Position numbers and translations under genes: made by a program
Shown: positions 51,801 through 63,800 of the stretch, in pieces
Layout: each line of letters opens with the position of its first letter
Position numbering within the stretch: position 1 is the stretch's first letter
The notes under the pieces: model-generated
What the model was told of the DNA's origin: nothing
Database searches by the model: none
Seen by the model: only the letters and a program-made list of their open reading frames with translations
Assembly: GCA_964036275.1 (NCBI GenBank)
Contig: OZ038437.1
Location: 4,220,501 to 4,284,500, forward strand
Reading direction: 5' to 3'
Origin: Litoditis marina
Lineage: Eukaryota > Nematoda > Chromadorea > Rhabditida > Rhabditidae
DNA: 64,000 bases

Positions 51801-54800
51801 TTTTCAGCTCCTCGGAAAGTAGTACCACTCCCGAATCGGTAACTGAGGAAACGACCACAACGAGGTATGACGTGACAAATGATTGGGTGTACAGCTAGTG
51901 AAAAGAAACTGAATGAATGAATAGTCTTTTCATCGTTACATAGACTCCTACAGTAAACCTTATAACTTTTCAGCTCCTCGGAAAGTAGTACCACTCCCGA
52001 ATCGGTAACTGAGGAAACGACCACAACGAGGTATGACGTGACAAATGATTGGGTGTACAGCTAGTGAAAAGAAACTGAATGAATGAATAGTCTTTTCATC
52101 GTTACATATACTCCTACAGTAAACCTTATAACTTTTCAGCTCCTCGGAAAGTAGTACCACTCCCGAATCGGTAACTGAGGAAACGACCACAACGAGGTAT
52201 GACGTGACAAATGATTGGGTGTACAGCTAGTGAAAAGAAACTGAATGAATGAATAGTCTCTTCATCGTTACATAGACTCCTACAGTAAACCTTATAACTT
52301 TTCAGCTCCTCGGAAAGTAGTACCACTCCCGAATCGGTAACTGAGGAAACGACAACAACGAGGTATGACGTGACAAATGATTGGGTGTACTGCTAGTGAA
52401 AAGAAATTGAATGAATGAATAGTCTTTTCATCGTTACATAGACTCCTACAGTAAACCTTATAACTTTTCAGCTCCTCGGAAAGTAGTACCACTCCCGAAT
52501 CGGTAACTGAGGAAACGACCACAACGAGGTATGACGTGACAAATGATTGGGTGTACAGCTAGTGAAAAGAAACTGAATGAATGAATAGTCTTTTCATCGT
52601 TACATAGACTCCTACAGTAAACCTTATAACTTTTCAGCTCCTCGGAAAGTAGTACCACTCCCGAATCGGTAACTGAGGAAACGACCACAACGAGGTATGA
52701 CGTGACAAAGGATTGGGTGTACAGCTAGTGAAAAAAAATTGAATGAATGAATAGTCTTTTCATCGTTACATAGACTCCTACAGTAAACCTTATAACTTTT
52801 CAGCTCCTCGGAAAGTAGTACCACTCCCGAATCGGTAACTGAGGAAACGACCACAACGAGGTATGACGTGACAAATGATTGGGTGTACAGCTAGTGAAAA
52901 GAAACTGAATGAATGAATAGTCTTTTCATCGTTACATAGACTCCTACAGTAAACCTTATAACTTTTCAGCTCCTCGGAAAGTAGTACCACTCCCGAATCG
53001 GTAACTGAGGAAACGACCACAACGAGGTATGACGTGACAATTGATTGGGTGCTGCAGCTAGTGAAAAGAAACTGAATGAATCAATAGTATTGTCATCGTT
53101 ACCTAGACTCCTACCTTATAACTTTTCAGCTCTTTGGAAAGTAGTACCACTCCCGAATCGGTAACTGAGGAAACGATCACAACGAGGCATGACGTGACAA
53201 ATGATTTGGTGCTACAGCTAGTGAAAGGAAACTGAATGAATAATAGTCTTTTCATCGTTACATTGACTCTTACAGTAAACCTTATAACTTTTCAGCTCCT
53301 CGGAAAGTAGTACCACTCCCGAATCGGTAACTGAGGAAACGAACACAACGAGGTATGACGTGACAAATGATTGGGTGCTACAGCTAGTGAAAAGGAATCG
53401 AATGATTGAATAGTCTTCTCATCATTACCTAGACTCCTACAGTGAACCTTATAACTTTTCAGCTCCTCGGAAAGTAGTACCACTCCCGAATCGGTAACTG
53501 AGGAAACGACCACAACGAGGTATGACGTGACAAATGATTGGGTGCTACAGCTAGTTAAAAGGAATCGAATGATTGAATAGTCTTCTCCTCGTTACATAGA
53601 CTCCTACAGTAAACCTTATAACTTTTCAGCTCCTTGGAAAGTAGTACCACTCCCGAATCGGTAACTGAGGAAACGACCACAACGAGGTATGACGTGACAA
53701 TTGATTGGGTGCTACAGCTAGTGAAAATAAACTGAATGAATCAATAGTATTGTCATCGTTACCTAGACTCCTACAGTAAACCTTATAACTTTTCAGCTCC
53801 TCGAAAAGTAGTACCACTCCCGAATCGGTAACTGAGGAAACGACCACAACGAGGTATGACGTGACAAATGATTGGGTGTACAGCTAGTGAAAAGAAACTG
53901 AATGAATCAATAGTATTGTCATCGTTACCTAGACTCCTACAGTAAACCTTATAACTTTTCAGCTCCTCGGAAAGTAGTACCACTCCCGAATCGGTAACTG
54001 AGGAAACGACCACAACGAGGTATGACGTGACAAATGATTGGGTGCTACAGCTAGTTAAAAGGAATCGAATGATTGAATAGTCTTCTCCTCGTTACATAGA
54101 CTCCTACAGTAAACCTTATAACTTTTCAGCTCCTTGGAAAGTAGTACCACTCCCGAATCGGTAACTGAGGAAACGACCACAACGAGGTATGACGTGACAA
54201 TTGATTGGGTGCTACAGCTAGTGAAAATAAACTGAATGAATCAATAGTATTGTCATCGTTACCTAGACTCCTACAGTAAACCTTATAACTTTTCAGCTCC
54301 TCGAAAAGTAGTACCACTCCCGAATCGGTAACTGAGGAAACGACCACAACGAGGTATGACGTGACAAGTGATTGGGTGCTACAGCTAGTGAAAAGGAATC
54401 GAATGATTGAATAGTCTTCTCATCATTACCTAGACTCCTACAGTGAACCTTATAACTTTTCAGCTCCTCGGAAAGTAGTACCACTCCCGAATCGGTAACT
54501 GAGGAAACGACCACAACGAGGTATGACGTGACAAATGATTGGGTGCTACAGCTAGTTAAAAGGAATCGAATGATTGAATAGTCTTCTCCTCGTTACATAG
54601 ACTCCTACAGTAAACCTTATAACTTTTCAGCTCCTTGGAAAGTAGTACCACTCCCGAATCGGTAACTGAGGAAACGACCACAACGAGGTATGACGTGACA
54701 ATTGATTGGGTGCTACAGCTAGTGAAAATAAACTGAATGAATCAATAGTATTGTCATCGTTACCTAGACTCCTACAGTAAACCTTATAACTTTTCAGCTC

Positions 54801-57800
54801 CTCGAAAAGTAGTACCACTCCCGAATCGGTAACTGAGGAAACGACCACAACGAGGTATGACGTGACAAATGATTGGGTGTACAGCTAGTGAAAAGAAACT
54901 GAATGAATCAATAGTATTGTCATCGTTACCTAGACTCCTACAGTAAACCTTATAACTTTTCAGCTCCTCGGAAAGTAGTACCACTCCCGAATCGGTAACT
55001 GAGGAAACGACCACAACGAGGTATGACGTGACAAATGATTGGGTGTACAGCTAGTAAAAAGAAACTGAATGAATGAATAGTCTTTTCATCGTTACCTAGA
55101 CTCCTACCTTATAACTTTTCAGCTCTTTGGAAAGTAGTACTACTCCCGAATCGGTAACTGAGGAAACGACCACAACGAGGTATGACGTGACAATTGATTG
55201 GGTGCTGCAGCTAGTGAAAAGAAACTGAATGAATCAATAGTATTGTCATCGTTACCTAGACTCCTACCTTATAACTTTTCAGCTCTTTGAAAAGTAGTAC
55301 CACTCCCGAATCGGTAACTGAGGAAACGATCACAACGAGGCATGACGTGACAATTGATTGGGTGCTGCAGCTAGTGAAAAGAAACTGAATGAATCAATAG
55401 TATTGTCATCGTTACCTAGACTCCTACCTTATAACTTTTCAGCTCTTTGGAAAGTAGTACCACTCCCGAATCGGTAACTGAGGAAACGACCACAACGAGG
55501 TATGACGTGACAATTGATTGGGTGCTGCAGCTAGTGAAAAGAAACTGAATGAATCAATAGTATTGTCAACGTTACATAGACTCCTACAGTAAACCTCATA
55601 ACTTTTCAGCTCCTCGGAAAGTAGTACCACTCCCGAATCGGTAAATGAGGAAACGACCACAACGAGGTATGACGTGACAAATGATTGGGTGCTGCAGCTA
55701 GTGAAAAGAAACTGAATGAATCAATAGTATTGTCATCGTTACCTAGACTCCTACCTTATAACTTTTCAGCTCCTCGGAAAGTAGTACCACTCCCGAATCG
55801 GTAACTGAGGAAACGACCACAACGAGGTATGACGTGACAAATGATTGGGTGCTGCAGCTAGTGAAAAGAAACTGAATGAATCAATAGTATTGTCATCGTT
55901 ACCTAGACTCCTACAGTAAACCTTATAACTTTTCAGCTCCTCGGAAAGTAGTACCACTCCCGAATCGGTAACTGAGGAAACGACCACAACGAGGTATGAC
56001 GTGACAAATGATTGGGTGCTACAGCTAGTGAAAAGGAATCGAATGATTGAATAGTCTTCTCCTCGTTACATAGACTCCTACAGTAAACCTTATAACTTTT
56101 CAGCTCCTTGGAAAGTAGTACCACTCCCGAATCGGTAACTGAGGAAACGACCACAACGAGGTATGACGTGACAATCGATTGGGTGCTACAGCTAGTGAAA
56201 AGAAACTGAATGAATTAATAGTATTGTCATCGTTACCTAGACTCCTACAGTAAACCTTATAACTTTTCAGCTCCTCGGAAAGTAGTACCACTCCCGAATC
56301 GGTAACTGAGGAAACGACCACAACGAGGTATGACGTGACAAATGATTGGGTGTACAGCTAGTGAAAAGAAACTGAATGAATCAATAGTATTGTCATCGTT
56401 ACCTAGACTCCTACAGTAAACCTTATAACTTTTCAGCTCCTCGGAAAGTAGTACCACTCCCGAATCGGTAACTGAAGAAACGACCACAACGAGGTATGAC
56501 GTGACAATTGATTGGGTGCTACAGCTAGTGAAAAGGAATCGAATGATTGAATAGTCTTCTCATCGTTACCTAGACTCCTACAGTAAACCTTATAACTTTT
56601 CAGCTCCTCGGAAAGTAGTACCACTCCCGAATCGGTAACTGAGGAAACGACCACAACGAGGTATGACGTGACAAATGATTGGGTGCTACAGCTAGTGAAA
56701 AGGAATCGAATGATTGAATAGTCTTCTCATCGTTACATAGACTCCTACAGTAAACCTTATAACTTTTCAGCTCCTTGGAAAGTAGTACCACTCCCGAATC
56801 GGTAACTGAGGAAACGACCACAACGAGGTATGACGTGACAATTGATTGGGTGCTACAGCTAGTGAAAAGAAACTGAATGAATCAATAGTATTGTCATCGT
56901 TACCTAGACTCCTACAGTAAACCTTATAACTTTTCAGCTCCTCGGAAAGTAGTACCACTCCCGAATCGGTAACTGAGGAAACGACCACAACGAGGTATGA
57001 CGTGACAATTGATTGGGTGCTACAGCTAGTGAAAAGAAACTGAATGAATCAATAGTATTGTCATCGTTACCTAGACTCCTACAGTAAACCTTATAGGGTC
57101 TACCGCTGTTTGGACGATTTCCAATTGGTTGTCTCTCCTAGGTCACCCGTCCAAACCGCCTAACCCTCCGTCCAAACCGCCCCACTTCATTTTAGCCAAC
57201 TGGGTCACCCGTCCAAATCGCTATACTTTGTTTCAGCTAGCTAGGTCACATGTTGAGCGGGTCTACCGCTGTTTGGACGATTTCCAATTGGTTGTCTCTC
57301 CTAGGTCACCCGTCCAAACCGCCTAACCCTCCGTCCAAACCGCCCCACTTCATTTTAGCCAACTGGGTCACCCGTCCAAATCGCTATACTTTGTTTCAGC
57401 TAGCTAGGTCACATGTTCAAATTGCCTTGATTTACGTTAAATGTTTTACAAACACCTCAGTATCATAAAATTTATTATCAATGTACAAAAAAGACAAAAT
57501 TAAACAATGAACAACAAATTCCTAAACAAAGTAACAAGTGACAATTACAACAATATATGTACATATAATAACTACTTCTTCTTGTGAGACTTGTGGGTGA
57601 CATGTTGAGACGTGTCAAGAAGGTACTTGCTGATCTCATCGGCAGTGGGGGCAGCAGACAGGATTTGCAACGAGAAAGCCTCCGTCTTGTCTTGAATTCC
57701 CGCTCGCCTTGCCAGATCACGCTTGCTTACTTTAGGGCCGACTCCCTATAGAATAAATGCATAGTGTAACAACACATCTGAGACACATGTAAATCAATCA

Positions 57801-60800
57801 GAAAGAATTCATGGAACCCAGGCTAACACGGCGTATTACGAAGACAAAAGTGGATATAAATATTACGGATGCCAAGTGATTACTTCATCATATAAAAAAG
57901 GTTTCTCCATTCCTACGTGGTTTTCAACTGATTATGTTCGCTGACACCGTTTTTCTCAATACAAATTGTTTTCGTGATACTCTTTTCGTATGACTGTGCG
58001 TGAAAGTGTAGTCCACATCGTTCCGACTATAACCTCTACAGTGCCCTATACTAAGTTTGAGAAGTGAAAGTGGCTCAAACAGTTGAGGAAATACGCAGAA
58101 AAACTACGGTCATCTAATATAATTCATCTTCAATTACCTAAACCAGTAATTTGGCGTAATAAGCGAAACATACATTAAGGGGATTCTATGAGTTAAGTGG
58201 TAACTATCTCGGACATTTCATGAGGAAGTATACACAGTACCTTTTGGAAGACTGATAGAGATTGTTAGAGCAAGATAGGCCTGATTAAGATTTGAACTAG
58301 AAGGACCCCCCCCCCCCCAGAGTGTTAGAGAAAGAGCCAGAGGAAGGATGATCTAACGAAAGCAATCTATATCTGTGTCCATATTTCCCCCGTTCTGAAG
58401 AGGACGGATGGAAGCCGGCGAGAGAGAATAAGGATCCATGGCTGGAATGAACTGTAAGGTTGTTTTTTCCAGAGTCGCACAATGTTCCGCCCACTTACTA
58501 ATTAGTTTTCTCGAACTTGGCGTTTTTTTCACCTATCTCTCAACTTCTCACTAACTACTCACTGCGATACGGTTACTTGCTAATTGAAATACAGTGGTTG
58601 GATGCCGCAAGGAGGACATGTAATCGGTCAGGAATGAAAACCCAATTAGCCAACCAAACACAGAAAAAGACGATAAAACTATGAAGAAAAGAAAGAATAT
58701 GTGAAAAATGAAAAAGTGTACCAGTGCTGATAAAAGAAAATCAACCGCTGCATATAAGCGATACACGAAAAACAAGATGCACACAATTTCACGTTTCTGT
58801 TACGTGAAACATATCATCTTTTCAAATTAATAATTTTCGCATTGCTTTGTAGTTTATCAACTTCGCAAAGTGAAGCAGTTTGGACGCTATCTATAAACCA
58901 CGTTTCGATGACCTCATTTCAATTTTCCAAGTGAGGCGGTTTGGACGACTCGTAAGAGACAACCATTTTTGTGACCTTTTGACTTTCCCACGACCCCTCG
59001 AGACGACCATCCTAAAAATCGTCCAAACAGACCATCTCCCAACCTTATAACTTTTCAGCTCCTCGGAAAGTAGTACCACTCCCGAATCGGTAACTGAGGA
59101 AACGACCACAACGAGGTATGACGTGACAATTGATTGGGTGCTACAGCTAGTGAAAAGAAACTGAATGAATCAATAGTATTGTCATCGTTACCTAGACTCC
59201 TACAGTAAACCTTATAACTTTTCAGCTCCTCGGAAAGTAGTACCACTCCCGAATCGGTAACTGAGGAAACGACCACAACGAGGTATGACGTGACAATTGA
59301 TTGGGTGCAACAGCTAGTGAAAGAAATTGAATGAATGAATAGTCTTTTCATCGTTACATAGACTCCTACAGTAAACCTTATAACTTTTCAGCTCCTCGGA
59401 AAGTAGTACCACTCCCGAATCGGTAACTGAGGAAACGACCACAACGAGGTATGACGTGACAAATGATTGGGTGCAACAGCTAGTGAAAGAAATTGAATGA
59501 ATGAATAGTCTTTTCATCGTTACATAGACTCCTACAGTAAACCTTATAACTTTTCAGCTCCTCGGAAAGTAGTACCACTCCCGAATCGGTAACTGAGGAA
59601 ACGACCACAACGAGGTATGACGTAACAAATGATTGGGTGAAACAGCTTGTGAAAAGAAACTGAATGAATCAATAGTATTGTCATCGTTACATAGACTCTC
59701 ACAGTAAACCTTATAACTTTTCAGCTCCTCGGAAAGTAGTACCACTCCCGAATCGGTAACTGAGGAAACGACCACAACGAGGTATGACGTGACAATTGAT
59801 TGGGTGAAACAGCTAGTGAAAATAAACTGAATGAATCAATAGTCTTTTTTATCGTTACATAGACTCTCACAGTAAACCTTATAACTTTTCAGCTCCTCGG
59901 AAAGTAGTACCACTCCCGAATCGGTAACTGAGGAAACGACCACAACGAGGTATGACGTGCCAAACGATTGGGTGCAACAGCTAGTGAAAAGAAACTGAAT
60001 GAATCAATACTCAATAGTCTTTTTATCGTTACATAGACTCTCACAGTAAACCTTATAACTTTTCAGCTCCTCGGAAAGTAGTACCACTCCCGAATCGGTA
60101 ACTGAGGAAACGACCACAACGAGGTATGACGTGACAATTGATTGGGTGCAACAGCTAGTGAAAGAAATTGAATGAATGAATAGTCTTTTCATCGTTACAT
60201 AGACTCCTACAGTAAACCTTATAACTTTTCAGCTCCTCGGAAAGTAGTACCACTCCCGAATCGGTAACTGAGGAAACGACCACAACGAGGTATGACGTGA
60301 CAAATGATTGGGTGCAACAGCTAGTGAAAGAAATTGAATGAATGAATAGTCTTTTCATCGTTACATAGACTCCTACAGTAAACCTTATAACTTTTCAGCT
60401 CCTCGGAAAGTAGTACCACTCCCGAATCGGTAACTGAGGAAACGACCACAACGAGGTATGACGTGACAAATGATTGGGTGCTACAGCTAGTGAAAAGAAA
60501 TTGAATGAATGAATAGTATTGTCATCGTTACATAGACTCCTACAGTAAACCTTATAACTTCTCAGCTCCTTGGAAAGTAGTACCACTCCCGAATCGGTAA
60601 CTGAGGAAACGACCACAACGAGGTATGACGTGACAATTGATTGGGTGCAACAGCTAGTGAAAGAAATTGAATGAATGAATAGTCTTTTCATCGTTACATA
60701 GACTCCTAAAGTAAACCTTATAACTTCTCAGCTCCTCGGAAAGTAGTACCACTCCCGAATCGGTAACTGAGGAAACGACCACAACGAGGTATGACGTGAC

Positions 60801-63800
60801 AAATGATTGGGTGCAACAGCTAGTGAAAGAAATTGAATGAATGAATAGTCTTTTCATCGTTACGGGGACTCCTACAGTAAACCTTATAACTTCTCAGCTC
60901 CTTGGAAAGTAGTACCACTCCCGAATCGGTAACTGAGGAAACGACCACAACGAGGTATGACGTGACAATTGATTGGGTGCAACAGCTAGTGAAAGAAATT
61001 GAATGAATGAATAGTCTTTTCATCGTTACATAGACTCCTACAGTAAACCTTATAACTTTTCAGCTCCTCGGAAAGTAGTACCACTCCCGAATCGGTAACT
61101 GAGGAAACGACCACAACGAGGTATGACGTGACAAATGATTGGGTGCAACAGCTAGTGAAAGAAATTGAATGAATGAATAGTCTTTTCATCGTTACATAGA
61201 CTCCTACAGTAAACCTTATAACTTTTCAGCTCCTCGGAAAGTAGTACCACTCCCGAATCGGTAACTGAGGAAACGACCACAACGAGGTATGACGTAACAA
61301 ATGATTGGGTGAAACAGCTTGTGAAAAGAAACTGAATGAATCAATAGTATTGTCATCGTTACATAGACTCTCACAGTAAACCTTATAACTTTTCAGCTCC
61401 TCGGAAAGTAGTACCACTCCCGAATCGGTAACTGAGGAAACGACCACAACGAGGTATGACGTGACAATTGATTGGGTGAAACAGCTAGTGAAAATAAACT
61501 GAATGAATCAATAGTCTTTTTTATCGTTACATAGACTCTCACAGTAAACCTTATAACTTTTCAGCTCCTCGGAAAGTAGTACCACTCCCGAATCGGTAAC
61601 TGAGGAAACGACCACAACGAGGTATGACGTGCCAAACGATTGGGTGCAACAGCTAGTGAAAAGAAACTGAATGAATCAATACTCAATAGTCTTTTTATCG
61701 TTACATAGACTCTCACAGTAAACCTTATAACTTTTCAGCTCCTCGGAAAGTAGTACCACTCCCGAATCGGTAACTGAGGAAACGACCACAACGAGGTATG
61801 ACGTGACAATTGATTGGGTGCAACAGCTAGTGAAAGAAATTGAATGAATGAATAGTCTTTTCATCGTTACATAGACTCCTACAGTAAACCTTATAACTTT
61901 TCAGCTCCTCGGAAAGTAGTACCACTCCCGAATCGGTAACTGAGGAAACGACCACAACGAGGTATGACGTGACAAATGATTGGGTGCAACAGCTAGTGAA
62001 AGAAATTGAATGAATGAATAGTCTTTTCATCGTTACATAGACTCCTACAGTAAACCTTATAACTTTTCAGCTCCTCGGAAAGTAGTACCACTCCCGAATC
62101 GGTAACTGAGGAAACGACCACAACGAGGTATGACGTGACAAATGATTGGGTGCTACAGCTAGTGAAAAGAAATTGAATGAATGAATAGTATTGTCATCGT
62201 TACATAGACTCCTACAGTAAACCTTATAACTTCTCAGCTCCTTGGAAAGTAGTACCACTCCCGAATCGGTAACTGAGGAAACGACCACAACGAGGTATGA
62301 CGTGACAATTGATTGGGTGCAACAGCTAGTGAAAGAAATTGAATGAATGAATAGTCTTTTCATCGTTACATAGACTCCTAAAGTAAACCTTATAACTTCT
62401 CAGCTCCTCGGAAAGTAGTACCACTCCCGAATCGGTAACTGAGGAAACGACCACAACGAGGTATGACGTGACAAATGATTGGGTGCAACAGCTAGTGAAA
62501 GAAATTGAATGAATGAATAGTCTTTTCATCGTTACGGGGACTCCTACAGTAAACCTTATAACTTCTCAGCTCCTTGGAAAGTAGTACCACTCCCGAATCG
62601 GTAACTGAGGAAACGACCACAACGAGGTATGACGTGACAATTGATTGGGTGCAACAGCTAGTGAAAGAAATTGAATGAATGAATAGTCTTTTCATCGTTA
62701 CATAGACTCCTAAAGTAAACCTTATAACTTTTCAGCTCCTCGGAAAGTAGTACCACTCCCGAATCGGTAACTGAGGAAACGACCACAACGAGGTATGACG
62801 TGACAAATGATTGGGTGCTACAGCTAGTGAAAAGAAATTGAATGAATGAATAGTATTGTCATCGTTACATAGACTCCTACAGTAAACCTTATAACTTTTC
62901 AGCTCCTCGGAAAGAAGTACCACTCCCGAATCGGTAACTGAGGAAACGACCACAACCAGGTATGACGTGACAATTGATTGGGTGCAACAGCTAGTGAAAG
63001 AAATTGAATGAATGAATAGTATTGTCATCGTTACATAGACTCCTACAGTAAACCTTATAACTTTTCAGCTCCTCGGAAAGAAGTACCACTCCCGAATCGG
63101 TAACTGAGGAAACGACCACAACGAGGTATGACGTGACAATTGATTGGGTGCAACAGCTAGTGAAAGAAATTGAATGAATGAATAGTCTTTTCATCGTTAC
63201 ATAGACTCCTACAGTAAACCTTATAACTTTTCAGCTCCTCGGAAAGTAGTACCACTCCCGAATCGGTAACTGAGGAAACGACCACAACGAGGTATGACGT
63301 GACAAATGATTGGGTGCTACAGCTAGTGAAAAGAAATTGAATGAATGAATAGTATTGTCATCGTTACATAGACTCCTACAGTAAACCTTATAACTTTTCA
63401 GCTCCTTGGAAAGTAGTACCACTCCCGAATCGGTAACTGAGGAAACGACCACAACGAGGTATGACGTGACAAATGATTGGGTGCTACAGCTAGTGAAAAT
63501 AAACTGAATGAATCAATAGTCTTTTTATCGTTACATAGACTCCTAAAGTAAACCTTATAACTTTTCAGCTCCTCGGAAAGTAGTACCACTCCCGAATCGG
63601 TAACTGAGGAAACGACCACAACGAGGTATGACGTGACAAATGATTGGGTGCTACAGCTAGTGAAAAAAAATTGAATGAATGAATAGTATTGTCATCGTTA
63701 CATAGACTCCTACAGTAAACCTTATAACTTTTCAGCTCCTCGGAAAGAAGTACCACTCCCGAATCGGTAACTGAGGAAACGACCACAACGAGGTATGACG

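Larger units (their letters stand above)
39477..57095 (+). repeat. Exon-intron satellite array, first 106 units
   Basis: Each unit is a 57-nt exon (first in the array 39477-39533, last before the interruption about 56938-56994) plus an intron of ~110 nt. The exon runs from CTCCTCGGAAAGTAGT to ACCACAACGAG. The donor is AG|GTATGACGTGA and the acceptor AACTTTTCAG. Every exon gives 19 residues, in frame with its neighbours: S SSESSTTPESVTEETTTT. Changes in exons are substitutions only in all copies I read (e.g. S to L, E to K, S to R, T to N); introns vary by 1-7 bases (GTGCTACAG or GTGTACAG; GAAAAG or GAAAG; CTACAGTAAACCTTA or CTACCTTA). Period is 167 bp in the first part, 166 bp from about 46 to 53 kb, and mixed after. 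The minus-strand 73- and 76-residue ORFs are antisense shadows. Confidence 0.95.
57096..59040. mobile_element. 1,945-bp DNA transposon-like insertion with 9-bp TSD
   Basis: It interrupts one array intron. An exact 9-bp duplication AACCTTATA flanks it (57087-57095 and 59041-59049). The ends are inverted around CTGTTTGGACGATTT, ten bases in from GGG/CCC at each edge. GTTTGGACG recurs in both orientations near both ends, like subterminal transposase-binding repeats. The left end is duplicated in tandem (57096-57258, 57259-57421). No transposase was found, so it is non-autonomous. A 9-bp duplication is typical of Mutator-like elements, but family assignment is inference. Confidence 0.8.

Noticed and set aside
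58551..58784. 77-residue hydrophobic minus-strand ORF in the 57 kb insertion
   Set aside because: Phe-rich translation of AT-rich DNA with no recognisable motif; not supported as an exon of the captured gene.
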